A DNA stretch of 64,000 nucleotides from Aureimonas sp. AU4 (GCF_001463765.1 NZ_BBWK01000039.1:21792-85791), one strand, 5' to 3'; positions 42,763 through 52,499 are shown, counted from the stretch's first letter. Numbers and translations: made by a program. Notes: generated from the sequence alone by a model not told the origin.

Positions 42763-42775
42763 GGCCTCCCCTCCA

Positions 42776-42788
42776 TGTTTAGTGAACG
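42776..42788. promoter_or_regulatory. LacI-type operator-like site, importer side
   Basis: TGTTTAGTGAACG differs by two bases from the perfect palindrome TGTTTAGTAAACA found 119 bases away near the regulator gene. It lies 14 bases upstream of the permease ATG and downstream of a TTGACA box (minus strand, 42836-42831), where bound repressor would block transcription of the importer-dhaKL operon. Confidence 0.6.
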
Positions 42789-42830
42789 ATTGCGTCCTTA
42801 ACCAAAGAGCTAGCTTCGATCTGACGCCAC

Positions 42831-42836
42831 TGTCAA
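42831..42836 (-). promoter_or_regulatory. Minus-strand -35 box of the importer-dhaKL operon
   Basis: A perfect TTGACA on the minus strand lies about 70 bases upstream of the first permease start. Seventeen bases further the sequence CTAGCT would be the -10 position, a poor match, so only the -35 is confident. The operator-like site at 42776-42788 lies just downstream. Confidence 0.35.
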
Positions 42837-42894
42837 GCTGACAAGGACGCGAACGTCATGTGGGCAACCCTACCTATACAAACGTGGGCATCTT

Positions 42895-42907
42895 TGTTTA
42901 GTAAACA
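42895..42907. promoter_or_regulatory. Perfect LacI-type operator palindrome, regulator side
   Basis: TGTTTAGTAAACA is a perfect 13-base palindrome 29 bases upstream of the LacI-family start. With its near copy at 42776-42788 it flanks the divergent promoter region, so the regulator could control both its own gene and the importer, possibly by looping. Confidence 0.65.
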
Positions 42908-42935
42908 TTTGAGTTGTGTGCGGGAGCATGTGCGG

Positions 42936-44015
42936 ATGAGTAAGCGGTCAGCGACACTGCGTGAGATTGCGGCTTCTGCCGGTGTCTCGGCGGCGACGGT
43001 CTCGCTCGTCCTGAACGGTAAGGGGGACATCTCGGAGGCGACGAGAGCCCGCGTTCGCGAGGCGGTGACGCGTGCCAACTACGTGCCACGTTCTTCGCCT
43101 CGAATGCCAGCGACCAGCGGCGAGACAATCTGCTTCCTGAAGATCTCCAAGCATGGTCATACGGTCAATCGGGACCACAGCGTCTTCATCTCGGACTATC
43201 TAGACGGTATGTCGAACGAGGCGCGCCGGCGGGGCTACACTCTCGAGGTTCTCAGTCTGGAGACCGCCTCCGTCGACGCGATCGTCCAGGCGGCCGCCAC
43301 GACGACCGCCCGAGGGCTTGTGGTGCTGGGGACCGAACTGTCGGAGAATGACGTTCAGCTCATGCAGGGTGTCGGCGGTCCCAAGGTGTTCATCGATACC
43401 TACTTCGATGTGATCGACGCCAACTTCGTGAACATGAATAACGAGGACGCGGTGTATCGCGTTCTTTCTCGATTCAAGGGTTTGGGGCTTCAGCGAATAG
43501 GCTTTGTCGCCAGTCACGTCGACACAACCAATTTTCGCCTGCGTTATGAGGCTTACCTGCGCAACATGCACCGGCTTGGGCTGCCGGTTCGGGACGACGA
43601 TGTGATCGTCATCGAGTCGACCTTTGACGGCGCCTACATTGACGCTTCAGCACGCCTGACTGCCGGCCTTTCATTGGCGGACTGCTACTTCTGCACGAAC
43701 GACGTCATGGCCTTCGGATTCATCCGTGCTCTTCGCGAACACGGCATCTCCGTACCCGGGGATGTTCGCGTGATTGGGTTCGATAACCTACCGCAGAGCG
43801 CAACGATGCAGCCGCCCCTGACATCGATCGATGTTTCCAAACGGAAGATAGGCGCCCTGGCAGTCTCGACGCTGGACGATCTAATTCGTTCAGGTGAGCC
43901 GCAACCACCCGTGAAAATTATGGTCGGAGCAGATCTAGTCCTACGGGGAAGCGACTACACCAAACCAAGGCGAAAGGTTGCGACCAAGGAAGCTAGAGAT
44001 CGCGCTTCAGCTTGA
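42936..44015 (+). CDS. LacI-family transcriptional regulator
   Basis: This 359-residue repressor-type protein has an N-terminal LacI helix-turn-helix and hinge (TLREIAASAGVSAATVSLVL, then NGKGDISEATRARVREA) and a periplasmic-binding-protein-like effector domain (about residues 65-335, with GLVVLGTELSENDVQ, RIGFVASHVDTTNF and CTNDVMAFGFIRAL). The ATG at 42936 gives a normal short N-terminus. It is divergent from the importer-dhaKL operon and almost certainly controls it in answer to the imported sugar or its phosphate. Confidence 0.92.
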   Translation: MSKRSATLREIAASAGVSAATVSLVLNGKGDISEATRARVREAVTRANYVPRSSPRMPATSGETICFLKISKHGHTVNRDHSVFISDYLDGMSNEARRRGYTLEVLSLETASVDAIVQAAATTTARGLVVLGTELSENDVQLMQGVGGPKVFIDTYFDVIDANFVNMNNEDAVYRVLSRFKGLGLQRIGFVASHVDTTNFRLRYEAYLRNMHRLGLPVRDDDVIVIESTFDGAYIDASARLTAGLSLADCYFCTNDVMAFGFIRALREHGISVPGDVRVIGFDNLPQSATMQPPLTSIDVSKRKIGALAVSTLDDLIRSGEPQPPVKIMVGADLVLRGSDYTKPRRKVATKEARDRASA

Positions 44016-44024
44016 AATGTTGGT

Positions 44025-45530
44025 TTATCCCGTCGGCTTCAGGTGAAACCAAACGGTCTTGGTCTGGACGTACTGGTCCATGGCTTCGACCCCGTTGTCG
44101 CGGGCGAGCGAGCCGGACTGCTTGTAGCCGCCGAAGGGCGTCTTCACGTCGCCCTCGCTGAAGCAGTTGATCGAGACCGTTCCACAGGGAAGTCGGCGCG
44201 CGAAATGCATCGCCTTGTCCATGTCGCGCGTGAAGACACTGGCATGGAGCCCATAGGGGGTATCGAGCGCGATATCGAGCGCCTCGGCATTGTCGGCCGC
44301 CTCGATGACGCCGAGGACCGGTCCGAAAATCTCCTCCCGCGCAATCGCCATGTCGGGCGTCACGCCATCGAAGACGGTGGGGTTGAGGAAAAAACCTTGG
44401 CCATGCTTGCCATCGTTGGCGTAGGCGACGCGGGCGCCCTCCCGGCGACCCTTGTCGACGTAGGACGCCACACGCTCCATGTGCTCATGCGTGACCATCG
44501 CGCCCATCTGCGTTTCGGGATCCAACGGGTCGCCGACCTTGAGTGCCGTGACGCCCTCGACAACCTTCTGAAGGAACGCCTCCTTCTGCTTGGCGTGCAC
44601 GATCTGGCGCATGTTGGCCGAGCAGTTCTGGCCGCCGTTCCAGCAGGCCGCGCTGACGGCGTTGGAGATGAGGTGGTCATCGATCTCGGCATCATCGAGA
44701 ACGACGAGCGGGCTCTTGCCACCCATCTCGAGCCCAACCGGCTTCAGGTTGCTCTCGCTGGCGTAGCGCAGGAACAGGGCGCCGACCTCAGTCGACCCGG
44801 TGAACGAGACGACGTCAATGTCCCGGTGGCGGCCGATCGCCTGACCCGCGGTCTCGCCGAAGCCCGGCACGACGTTCAGGACGCCGGCCGGTAGACCGGC
44901 CTCCATCGCGAGTTCCGCCAATCGTAGAGCCGAAAGCGGGGTCTGTTCGGCCGGCTTCACGACGGTGGAGCAGCCGCAGGCCAACGCCGGCGCGAGCTTC
45001 CAGGCGGCCATCAGGAGCGGAAAGTTCCAGGGCAGGACGAGGCCGACGACGCCAACTGGCTCCTTGAGGATCAGCGCAAGCGCGTCTTCGCCCGTTGGGG
45101 CGACCTTGCCGAAGCTCTTGTCGGCAAGTTCCCCGTACCACTGGAAGAAGGTCGGGACGTGCTCGCCGATCTCGGCCAGACAATCGGTGATCGTCTTTCC
45201 GCTGTCGATGCTTTCCAGGACCGCCAACTCTTCGGCATGGTCACGCACAAGCTGCGCTAGCCTCAAGAGGACCGACTTGCGATGCTCGGGCGCACACCGC
45301 GACCAGCTGCCGTCGCGAAAGCTGCGTCGCGCGGCCGTGACCGCAAGATCGACGTCGGCTGCCTCAGCCTTCGCGACCAGGCCGATCACGTTTCCTGTCG
45401 CGGGGTTCAACGTTTCAAACGTTCGGCCCGAATGCGCCGCCTGGAACCGCCCGTCGATGAACGCCTGCGAAGGGAGGGACAGGCGACCGGCTACGTCGTG
45501 GAAGCGCTTGGCGTCTGGAGACAGGGTCAT
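44025..45530 (-). CDS. NAD(P)-dependent aldehyde dehydrogenase
   Basis: This 501-residue enzyme oxidises an aldehyde to an acid. Catalytic Cys303 lies in GGQNCSANM, the general base Glu268 in GLEMGGKSP, and the nucleotide-binding FTGSTEVG around residue 243. PWNFPLLMAAWKLAP is the oxyanion-hole Asn region. The overall sequence resembles PuuC-like and betaine-aldehyde-type enzymes. It is the last gene of a ten-gene minus-strand set, 44 bases after the Ldh-family gene; oxidation of a sugar-acid semialdehyde would suit the context. It converges on the LacI gene with only nine bases between the stops. Confidence 0.9.
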   Translation of the reverse strand: MTLSPDAKRFHDVAGRLSLPSQAFIDGRFQAAHSGRTFETLNPATGNVIGLVAKAEAADVDLAVTAARRSFRDGSWSRCAPEHRKSVLLRLAQLVRDHAEELAVLESIDSGKTITDCLAEIGEHVPTFFQWYGELADKSFGKVAPTGEDALALILKEPVGVVGLVLPWNFPLLMAAWKLAPALACGCSTVVKPAEQTPLSALRLAELAMEAGLPAGVLNVVPGFGETAGQAIGRHRDIDVVSFTGSTEVGALFLRYASESNLKPVGLEMGGKSPLVVLDDAEIDDHLISNAVSAACWNGGQNCSANMRQIVHAKQKEAFLQKVVEGVTALKVGDPLDPETQMGAMVTHEHMERVASYVDKGRREGARVAYANDGKHGQGFFLNPTVFDGVTPDMAIAREEIFGPVLGVIEAADNAEALDIALDTPYGLHASVFTRDMDKAMHFARRLPCGTVSINCFSEGDVKTPFGGYKQSGSLARDNGVEAMDQYVQTKTVWFHLKPTG

Positions 45531-45574
45531 CGGACGGTTCCATCTTGCGGGAAGGTTAGGAAGGGGCGTTGGTC

Positions 45575-46660
45575 TCAGACCCGTGCCGTTGGCAAGGGAA
45601 CAGCGAGCGCACTCGCGAAGGGCTCAAGACCGGCCAGGATACCGGAATGCAGCGCGAGACCTTCGCTCTGGGCACGCCTGAGTCCTTCGAGCGCCTTGGT
45701 GCCGGGCAGGCGGACCGGCCGGGCGGGGTCGGCAGGCGGGTTCGTGCGACAGGCCTGGGCAACAAACTCGGTTTGACGCCGAAAGGCCGCCGCGCCGGCG
45801 AAGGCTTCTGGATCGAAGACCTCGACGAAGACTGACGCCCCCCATTCCGCCTCGCCATCCGCGCGGCCATAGCCGGACAGCCCTTGTGTCAGCGCCTCGA
45901 CGAGAAGCGCCAACCCATATCCCTTGTGACCATGGTCCGCCCCGCCCGTCGGCAGGAGCGTGCCCTTGGGATCGGCCACGAGCACGGCCGGATCGTCGCT
46001 TGGGCGGCCGAGAGAATCCTGTGCCCACAGACCGGGAAAGCGACCTCCCTCGCGCCGAAGCCGCGCGCTGAGGCCCGCCGTCGTGATCGAGGCGGAGGTA
46101 TCGATCAGTACCGCGTCTCCATCGGTCGGGATGCCGACCGCGATCGGATCGGGGGTGAACACGGCCTGGGTGCCGCCAAATGGCGCGACATGGGCGTCGG
46201 AGGGATCACTGCTCGACAGAAGCACCATCATGCCGGCATCGGTCGCGATCGGCAGAAAGGCGGCAAGGCACGCGATGTGATGGCTGCGGCGAATGGCGAT
46301 CGATGCCGTGCCGTAAGTCCGCGCTCGCTCGACGGCGGTCGAAACAGCCCGCGCGGTCACCCAGACGCCGGGAAGGCGACGGGCGTCCCATACGGCGACG
46401 GCGCCCCGGTCGGAGACGACCGCCGGCTCGCCGCTCTTCTCCATGCGGCCCGCCTCGATCTCTTCGAGATAGTCGCCAAGCTGCGCAAGGCCATGGGTCG
46501 TGTGTCCCATCGCATCGGCGAGAACGAGGCGCTCGGCGACGACCTCCGGCTTGTCCCCGTCCAGGCCCGCTTTTCGGAGAAGCTCCGCCGCATAGAGTTG
46601 CAAGGCGGCGAGGTCGTAACGTGCGTTTGCGGCGGTCAATAGATCAGTCCTCTTGCCCAT
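45575..46660 (-). CDS. Ldh-family (malate/L-lactate/ureidoglycolate-type) dehydrogenase
   Basis: This 361-residue NAD(P)-dependent 2-hydroxyacid dehydrogenase belongs to the Ldh_2 family, unrelated to classical MDH. Landmarks are the catalytic His in RRSHHIACLAAF, the early DAMGHTTHGLAQLGDYL, and the late LLPTGGADHGHKGYGLALLVE. Members reduce or oxidise 2-keto acids such as sulfolactate, 2,3-diketogulonate and Delta1-piperideine-2-carboxylate. It overlaps the UxaA stop: the ATG at 46660 lies inside it, while a TTG at 46639 with AAGAGGA upstream would overlap as TTGA. Either start is possible. Confidence 0.88.
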   Translation of the reverse strand: MGKRTDLLTAANARYDLAALQLYAAELLRKAGLDGDKPEVVAERLVLADAMGHTTHGLAQLGDYLEEIEAGRMEKSGEPAVVSDRGAVAVWDARRLPGVWVTARAVSTAVERARTYGTASIAIRRSHHIACLAAFLPIATDAGMMVLLSSSDPSDAHVAPFGGTQAVFTPDPIAVGIPTDGDAVLIDTSASITTAGLSARLRREGGRFPGLWAQDSLGRPSDDPAVLVADPKGTLLPTGGADHGHKGYGLALLVEALTQGLSGYGRADGEAEWGASVFVEVFDPEAFAGAAAFRRQTEFVAQACRTNPPADPARPVRLPGTKALEGLRRAQSEGLALHSGILAGLEPFASALAVPLPTARV

Positions 46661-48162
46661 GGGATGAACTCTGCCTCGCCGTAGCCCAGAAGCTCGCTCT
46701 TGGTCGGCCGACCGGAGGCGACCGCGAGGATGTCGCGGAAGATGCGGCGGCCCACCTCGTCGTGGGTTTCCAACCCGTCGACGATGGTGCCGCAGTTGAT
46801 ATCGATGTCACCCTCCATGCGGTGGTAGAGAGCGGAGTTGGTGGCAAGTTTCAGCGAGGGCACGGGCGCTGCGCCGAAGCAGGAGCCGCGGCCGGTGGTG
46901 AAGCACACGACGTTGGCGCCGGCTGCGATCTGACCGGTCGCCGAGACGGGGTCGAAGCCCGGCGAGTCCATGAACACGAGGCCCGGTCCGTCGACCCTCT
47001 CCGCATAGGCGTAGACTCCGCGCAGCGGGCTTGAGCCACTCTTGGCGACGGCGCCGAGCGACTTCTCCAGGATGGTCGTGATGCCGCCAGCCTTGTTGCC
47101 GGGGGAGGGGTTGTTGTTGAGGTCGCCTTCGTCCTCCGCGGCGCTTCGCTCCCACCATTCCAGGAGCGATATCAGTCGTTCCGCGATCTCTGGATTGGCC
47201 GCCCGTTCGAGGAGGAGCTGTTCCGCACCATAGATCTCTGGCGTCTCCGAGAGAATTGCCGTGCCCCCCTCCGCGACGAGGAGATCGGCCGCGACGCCGA
47301 GCGCCGGGTTGGCCGAGAGGGCGGAGAAGGCGTCTGATCCTCCGCATTGAAGCGCGAGCGTCAGATGGCGGGCCGAGACCGTCTGGCGGCGGTCGGTGGA
47401 GGCGACCGCCAGCATCTCGCGCAAGACCGCAACGCCAGCTTCAACGGTGGGAAGGCTGCCGCCCGTCTCCTGGATCACAAGCGTGCGCAGGCGAGGCGAG
47501 GGAACAAGGCCTGCGGCCGCCAGAAACCCGTCGATCTGGTTGTCCTCGCAGCCCAGACCCACCACAAGGACGCCCGCAACGTTGGGATGCTCGGCATAGC
47601 CGCCGAGGGTCCTTCGCAGAATGTCCATGTCGGCACCGGCCGCCTTGAAGGAGCAGCCGTGCTGATGGGTCAGCGCGACGACGTCATCGACAGCGGGCGT
47701 CGCCGAGAGATCGACACGAGACTTGAAGACCGAGGCGATCCTTTTGGCCACGGTCGCCGAACAGTTCACGGTCGCCATCACGACGAGAACGTTGCGCGTG
47801 CCCACGCGCCCGTCAGCCCTCTGGTATCCCTCGAACGTCGCGCCGGTTGGAAGGGCCATGGGCATCGCGGAAGCATGACCGAGCGCTTGCAGGTTGCGGT
47901 TCGCGCCGGGCGGGCGGAAGGCCAGGTTCTGGGTATGAACGTGGGATCCCGCCGGGACAGGCGCGGAGGCCGTGCCGATCACCGTGCCGAACTTGGTGAC
48001 CATCTCTCCTTCGGAGATATCGCGGAGCGCGATCTTGTGTCCTTTGGGAATGGGGGTTGCCACGTGCAGGCCCTGCACCGTGACGGCGTCTCCTGCATCG
48101 AGGTCGTCGAGCGCGATACCGATCGGGTCGACCGGTGACAGGAGGAGGACGGGTTTCGGCAC
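46636..48162 (-). CDS. UxaA-family (altronate/galactarate-type) dehydratase
   Basis: This 508-residue protein combines an N-terminal SAF domain (residues 1-95, VPKGHKIAL-type segment IPKGHKIALRDISEGE) with a C-terminal UxaA/GarD domain containing DGRVGTRNVLVVMATVNCSA, THQHGCSF, GCEDNQIDGF, ALQCGGSDAFS and FTTGRGSCFGAAPVP. The Cys residues in the last motifs would bind the metal. Family members dehydrate aldonic or aldaric acids, such as altronate, galactarate or sulfolactate. The start is a GTG at 48162; the frame upstream is open by chance. It is seven genes down from the lyase at the operon head. Confidence 0.9.
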   Translation of the reverse strand: MPKPVLLLSPVDPIGIALDDLDAGDAVTVQGLHVATPIPKGHKIALRDISEGEMVTKFGTVIGTASAPVPAGSHVHTQNLAFRPPGANRNLQALGHASAMPMALPTGATFEGYQRADGRVGTRNVLVVMATVNCSATVAKRIASVFKSRVDLSATPAVDDVVALTHQHGCSFKAAGADMDILRRTLGGYAEHPNVAGVLVVGLGCEDNQIDGFLAAAGLVPSPRLRTLVIQETGGSLPTVEAGVAVLREMLAVASTDRRQTVSARHLTLALQCGGSDAFSALSANPALGVAADLLVAEGGTAILSETPEIYGAEQLLLERAANPEIAERLISLLEWWERSAAEDEGDLNNNPSPGNKAGGITTILEKSLGAVAKSGSSPLRGVYAYAERVDGPGLVFMDSPGFDPVSATGQIAAGANVVCFTTGRGSCFGAAPVPSLKLATNSALYHRMEGDIDINCGTIVDGLETHDEVGRRIFRDILAVASGRPTKSELLGYGEAEFIPWARGLIY

Positions 48163-48196
48163 GGCGGGATCCAGGCGGCTGGTTCGGTCAGAATGT

Positions 48197-49252
48197 TCAG
48201 TTGAGGCGCAGGTCGTTGGTTCCGAAGAGATGGACGTGCTTGGGGTCGGGACGAAGATGGACCTGCGATCCGGGCGCGAGATCAATTCGTTCACGGAAGA
48301 GACCGGCGATCCGCGAACCGTTTGAGGCACCGAGCCTGCGGAACGTGACCTGCGTTTCCGACCCCATCGGTTCCACGAGTTCCACCTCGGCGGCAATGGG
48401 ACCGGTTGGATCGATCGAGATATGCTCAGGGCGAACTCCGTAGGTCGCAACGGCGCCCATGTTCGCAGGGAGAGGCAAACTTTCGTCGCCCTCCATGTGG
48501 AAGGCTCCGTTCTCCGAGCGCCCGCGCAGGAAGTTCATGGACGGCGAGCCGATGAAGCTCGCCACAAACGGATTGGCTGGACGATCGTAGAGGTCAAGCG
48601 GGCGGCCGATCTGCTCGACGCGACCACCGCGCAGGACGACGATGCGGTCCGCCATGGTCATGGCCTCGACCTGATCGTGAGTGACGTAGATCGTGGTGGT
48701 GCGCAGGCGCTGATGAAGCGCCTTGATCTCGGCCCGCATCTGAACGCGAAGCTTGGCGTCGAGGTTGGAGAGCGGCTCGTCGAACAGGAACACAGCGGGG
48801 TTGCGCACGATGGCGCGTCCCATGGCGACGCGTTGGCGCTGGCCGCCCGACAGCTCGCGTGGATAGCGCTCGACCAAGGCCTCAAGATCCAAGATGGCAG
48901 CGGCCTTGGCCACGCGCTCGGCAATCGTGGATCGAGCCGTACCCGCGAGCGTCAGCGAGAAGGCCATGTTTTGACCGACCGTCATGTGCGGATAGAGCGC
49001 GTAGTTCTGGAACACCATGGCGATGTCGCGCGCCTTGGGTGGTAACTCATTGACGCGTCGGCCCGCGATTGCGATCTCGCCGCCCGTGATGTCCTCAAGG
49101 CCTGCCAGCATGCGCAGGAGCGTCGACTTCCCACAGCCGCTTGGTCCAACGAGCACCACGAACTCGCCGTCCTGGATGTCGATCGAGACGGTATGGACGA
49201 CGTCGAGCGGGCCAAAGGACTTGCGGACGTTGCGAAGCTGAACCGTTGCCAT
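48197..49252 (-). CDS. CUT1 sugar ABC transporter ATP-binding protein (UgpC/MsmK type)
   Basis: This 351-residue ATPase has Walker [11 protein letters not shown]-loop in [12 protein letters not shown], signature [14 protein letters not shown], Walker [16 protein letters not shown] and the switch His in [11 protein letters not shown]. The C-terminal TOBE/regulatory domain (about residues 240-350) has YGVRPEHI. It drives the CUT1 importer whose other subunits are at 49286-52499. Such ATPases often serve several transporters. Confidence 0.92.
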   Translation of the reverse strand: MATVQLRNVRKSFGPLDVVHTVSIDIQDGEFVVLVGPSGCGKSTLLRMLAGLEDITGGEIAIAGRRVNELPPKARDIAMVFQNYALYPHMTVGQNMAFSLTLAGTARSTIAERVAKAAAILDLEALVERYPRELSGGQRQRVAMGRAIVRNPAVFLFDEPLSNLDAKLRVQMRAEIKALHQRLRTTTIYVTHDQVEAMTMADRIVVLRGGRVEQIGRPLDLYDRPANPFVASFIGSPSMNFLRGRSENGAFHMEGDESLPLPANMGAVATYGVRPEHISIDPTGPIAAEVELVEPMGSETQVTFRRLGASNGSRIAGLFRERIDLAPGSQVHLRPDPKHVHLFGTNDLRLN

Positions 49253-49285
49253 GCGTGGCCTTGCGTTAAGCGGAAGGGGCGGGCG

Positions 49286-50170
49286 TCAGCCCTTCACACC
49301 ACCGGATCGGATGCCGGCGATGAAGTATTTCTGGAGGAGGAAGAAGAGCGTCAGGCTGGGAAGGCTGAGCAGCGTCACCGCCGCCATGCCCATGCCGTAG
49401 CCTTCGAGCTGCGTGTGAGAGCCGATCGTCGGTGCAAAGGCGGCGACGCCGACGGGCATCGTCTTCATCGACTCGTCGAAGGTGATGAGGAGCGGCCAGA
49501 GGAAGTTGTTCCAGTTCAGGTTGAACAGGATCACGGTCGCCGCGATCGCTGGCGCGCGAGCCATCGGAAAGGCGATGCGCCAGAAGATCGTCCAGCGGCT
49601 GGCGCCATCGACGATGGCCGCCTCCTCCAGCTCCTTGGGGAAGTCGAGGAAGAACTGGCGGAAGATGTAGACGCTGATGACCTGCGCGACCGAAGGCAGG
49701 ATCAACGCCTGGTAGGTGCTGGCCCAGCCGATCTTGATGAACCCAAGCAGCATCGGTACGACCGTGGTCTCCGCCGGGATCATCAGCGATGCGATGAAAA
49801 GGGCGAAGAGAACGTTTCGTCCGGGGAAACGCAGTCGGGCCAGCGCGTAGCCGGCGAGCGCGCCGAACAGGACGCCGAGGACCGTCGCGGACGTGGCGAC
49901 GAGCATGCTGTTGAGAGCCCAGCGCCCCATCGGATACTGCGCGAAGACGCGCGTGTAGTTGTCGAGCGTCGGCAGCGAGGGCAGGAGGCCGAGACCGCTC
50001 GTCAGCGCCTCGCCCGGCGACTTGAAGGAGGTCGAGACCATCCAGAAGAAGGGGAAGGCCCACAGGAGCGCGAAGCCCATGCCGATGAGCCAGATCGTGC
50101 CGCGACCCAGGTGCCGACTGAGCCTCACGGTTGATGTGGCGTGCCTGGGCATTTCTTCGAACGTGCTCAT
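49286..50170 (-). CDS. CUT1 sugar ABC transporter permease (MalG/UgpE type)
   Basis: This 294-residue permease has six predicted membrane helices and the cytoplasmic EAA loop that docks the ATPase (EEAAIVDGASRWTIFWRIAFP). The C-terminal FFLLQKYFIAGIRSGGVKG is typical of MalG-type subunits. The ATG at 50170 overlaps the stop of its partner permease. Confidence 0.92.
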   Translation of the reverse strand: MSTFEEMPRHATSTVRLSRHLGRGTIWLIGMGFALLWAFPFFWMVSTSFKSPGEALTSGLGLLPSLPTLDNYTRVFAQYPMGRWALNSMLVATSATVLGVLFGALAGYALARLRFPGRNVLFALFIASLMIPAETTVVPMLLGFIKIGWASTYQALILPSVAQVISVYIFRQFFLDFPKELEEAAIVDGASRWTIFWRIAFPMARAPAIAATVILFNLNWNNFLWPLLITFDESMKTMPVGVAAFAPTIGSHTQLEGYGMGMAAVTLLSLPSLTLFFLLQKYFIAGIRSGGVKG

Positions 50171-51084
50171 CGGCCGCCCCTGCGCAGAAGGCGCCCTTGC
50201 AAGGCCGCGAGGGTCAGGATCACGACGAAGAGGATGATGGAAACCGCCGAGGCGTAGCCCATCATGTTGCGGACCACCGCCGAGTTGTAGATGTGCTGGA
50301 TGACCGACATCGTCGTGCCGGCCGGCCCACCCGCCGTCATGAGGTAGACCTGGCTGAAGATGCGCAGCGTCGAGATCAGCTGGAGCGTCAGGACCATAAC
50401 GACCGTCGGCCAGGTCGCCGGCAGGATGACGTAGCGCAGCTTCTGGTCCCAGCGGGCGCCGTCGACCGTGGCCGCCTCCTCGAGTTCTCGAGGCACGTCC
50501 TGGAGGGCGGCGAGGAAAAGGACGAAGGCAAGTCCCAGATCCCACCAGACCGAGGCGGCGGAGATGCCGATCCAGGCCCATTGCGTGCTGGTCAGCCACG
50601 GGATCGCGGACGCGCCGAACGACGTCAGAAGCGCGTTCACCGGCCCGGTCTTGCTATCCAGGACGGCGACCCAGACGAGGCCGACGACGGTCGCCGCCAC
50701 GACGTTGGGTGCGAAGAAGAAGGTGCGCGCCAGTCCCGACAGCGGCCAGCGCTGATGTACGAAGAGCGCGGCGAGGTAGGCGAGGACGACGACCGCCGGC
50801 ACGATCACCAGCGCATAGCGCAGCGTGTTGAACAGAGCCTGCCACAGAAGGCGGTCGTTGTAGGCCCGCACGAAGTTGCCGAACCCGACGAAGCTCGGCG
50901 TCCCGATGATCGACCAGTTGTGGAAGGCCAGGTAGAAGCCGAACAGAATCGGCAGGATGTTGAAGAGAATGAAGGGGACCGTGAAGAAGGACACGAAGAC
51001 GTAGGCCACCCAGTCCGTGCGGATGCGCGGGGCGGTTTGCACTTTTGGCTCGTCGCTTGCGATCGTGTCGGGGATCACGGCCAA
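50167..51084 (-). CDS. CUT1 sugar ABC transporter permease (MalF/UgpA type)
   Basis: This 305-residue permease has six membrane helices and an EAA loop (EEAATVDGARWDQKLRYVILP). Early residues FNILPILFGFYLAFHNWSI and the mid-region SGLARTFFFAPNVVA are typical of MalF-type subunits of lipo- or glycan-sugar importers. The start is a TTG at 51084 with AAGGA upstream, or the GTG six bases later. It forms the channel with the following permease. Confidence 0.9.
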   Translation of the reverse strand: MAVIPDTIASDEPKVQTAPRIRTDWVAYVFVSFFTVPFILFNILPILFGFYLAFHNWSIIGTPSFVGFGNFVRAYNDRLLWQALFNTLRYALVIVPAVVVLAYLAALFVHQRWPLSGLARTFFFAPNVVAATVVGLVWVAVLDSKTGPVNALLTSFGASAIPWLTSTQWAWIGISAASVWWDLGLAFVLFLAALQDVPRELEEAATVDGARWDQKLRYVILPATWPTVVMVLTLQLISTLRIFSQVYLMTAGGPAGTTMSVIQHIYNSAVVRNMMGYASAVSIILFVVILTLAALQGRLLRRGGR

Positions 51085-51182
51085 TCGGGCTCGTCCTTAT
51101 GGTTCTGAGATGACCGAGCCCGGACGGCTCGAAAGCCGTCCGGGGCATGAGAGCCAGGCGAGGGGAAGGGTTCGCCAGCCCG

Positions 51183-52499
51183 TCAGGCTTCGTCGAGATC
51201 CTGCTGCCACTGCTGCGTAATCTCGGCCATCGCGTCGTCGATCGACTTCTGGCCGACCCAGACCCCTTCCAGGGCCCGCGCGAGGAAGCCGGTATTAGTG
51301 TAGATCGTGAAGTCCGGACCGCCTGGGACCGGAACCTCGCCGACGGAGGCGAATGACATGCCCTCGACGAAGGGGCCGCGCAGATCCCAGGACAGACCCG
51401 CCGTCTTGTAGTCCGGGCGCCCAAGGATCGAAGCTCGAGGTGAGGCGCCGCGCCCTTCCGTGGTCCAAAGGAAGCTGTTGTCGGATAGCCACTTCACCGC
51501 TTCCATGGTGGCGGCGTGGCGGCTTTCGTCCTGTTGGCGGTAGAGCTGGAGACCACCCATCTCGAAATAGGTTCGCTGTTCCTTGCCGATCTTCGGGAAC
51601 AGGAAGGGCTTGAAGTTCAGCCCTTGCGTCTTGTAGCCGGCCAACGTCCAGGGACCCGTCCAGAAGATCGAGCCCTCGCCCGCGCCGAAGGCCTTGTAGC
51701 GATCCGTGACGTTGCGGTCCGATACCTTGTGCTTGTCGAAGAGGTCGACCACCCACTGCATGGCCGCTTTGCCGGCATCCGGGTTGACCGAGGCCGTCTT
51801 CAGGTCATCGCTGGCGCGCCGGAAGCCCATCTGTTCGGCGACGATGCCCCAGGTTACGGCCGGCTGAAGTCCGGTTCCCGTCATCAGGATCCCGGACCGG
51901 GTGACCGTGTCGCCCTGGCGCTGCGTCAGTTTGGTCGCCCATTCGATAAGGCTGGCTTCGTCGGTCGGCGGTGCATTCGGATCAAGTCCGGCGGCCTTTG
52001 CATGGTCGAGGTTGAGGAGCGGCTGGAGGCTCATCAGATCCATAGGGACCATGTGAAGCTCGGGACCGTATTTCGGGTAGCGCGCCGCCTTCAGCGAGTT
52101 CTCCGAAAAATCAGCCAGATCGAGACCCGCGCTCTTCGCCAGATCGTCGAGCGGCACCGTCACGCCGTCTTTGGCGAGCGCCGCATCCTTGCCGGCGGTT
52201 CCCCAGCCAAAGTCCGGTGCGCTGCCCGACGCGGACGCTGCCAGAAGCTTTGTGCGGTACTGTTCTTCGGGCACGAGCTCCATGCGGATCTGGACGCCCT
52301 TGCCCTTGTGGGCCTCGTTGAAGGCGCCGATCGCTCGCGTCCAGACCTCGCCGTCGGACGCCTGAAGCCAGCTCCAATGGACGATCTCGGTGGTCCCTTG
52401 CGCGATCGCGGGCTTGAACAGACCGCCGGTCGCCGCCGCCGCGCCGACCGCAACCGTGCCTTCCAGGAAACGGCGGCGCGAGATGCCGGATATGCTCAT
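51183..52499 (-). CDS. CUT1 extracellular solute-binding protein with Tat signal
   Basis: This 438-residue sugar-binding protein starts with a twin-arginine signal (ISRRRFLEG, residues 6-14, then an Ala-rich hydrophobic stretch to about residue 34). The mature part is a type II (maltose-binding-like) fold: HWSWLQASDGEVWTRAI, then PDFGWGTAGKDAAL and MVPMDLMSLQPLLNLD. Tat export implies folding before secretion. The substrate is probably an oligosaccharide or sugar acid handled by the two BNR proteins next to it. Confidence 0.9.
   Translation of the reverse strand: MSISGISRRRFLEGTVAVGAAAATGGLFKPAIAQGTTEIVHWSWLQASDGEVWTRAIGAFNEAHKGKGVQIRMELVPEEQYRTKLLAASASGSAPDFGWGTAGKDAALAKDGVTVPLDDLAKSAGLDLADFSENSLKAARYPKYGPELHMVPMDLMSLQPLLNLDHAKAAGLDPNAPPTDEASLIEWATKLTQRQGDTVTRSGILMTGTGLQPAVTWGIVAEQMGFRRASDDLKTASVNPDAGKAAMQWVVDLFDKHKVSDRNVTDRYKAFGAGEGSIFWTGPWTLAGYKTQGLNFKPFLFPKIGKEQRTYFEMGGLQLYRQQDESRHAATMEAVKWLSDNSFLWTTEGRGASPRASILGRPDYKTAGLSWDLRGPFVEGMSFASVGEVPVPGGPDFTIYTNTGFLARALEGVWVGQKSIDDAMAEITQQWQQDLDEA

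Noticed and set aside
48163..48450. N-terminal extension of the UxaA-type dehydratase
   Set aside because: It overlaps the importer ATPase gene and does not resemble an SAF domain. The GTG at 48162 fits the family start.
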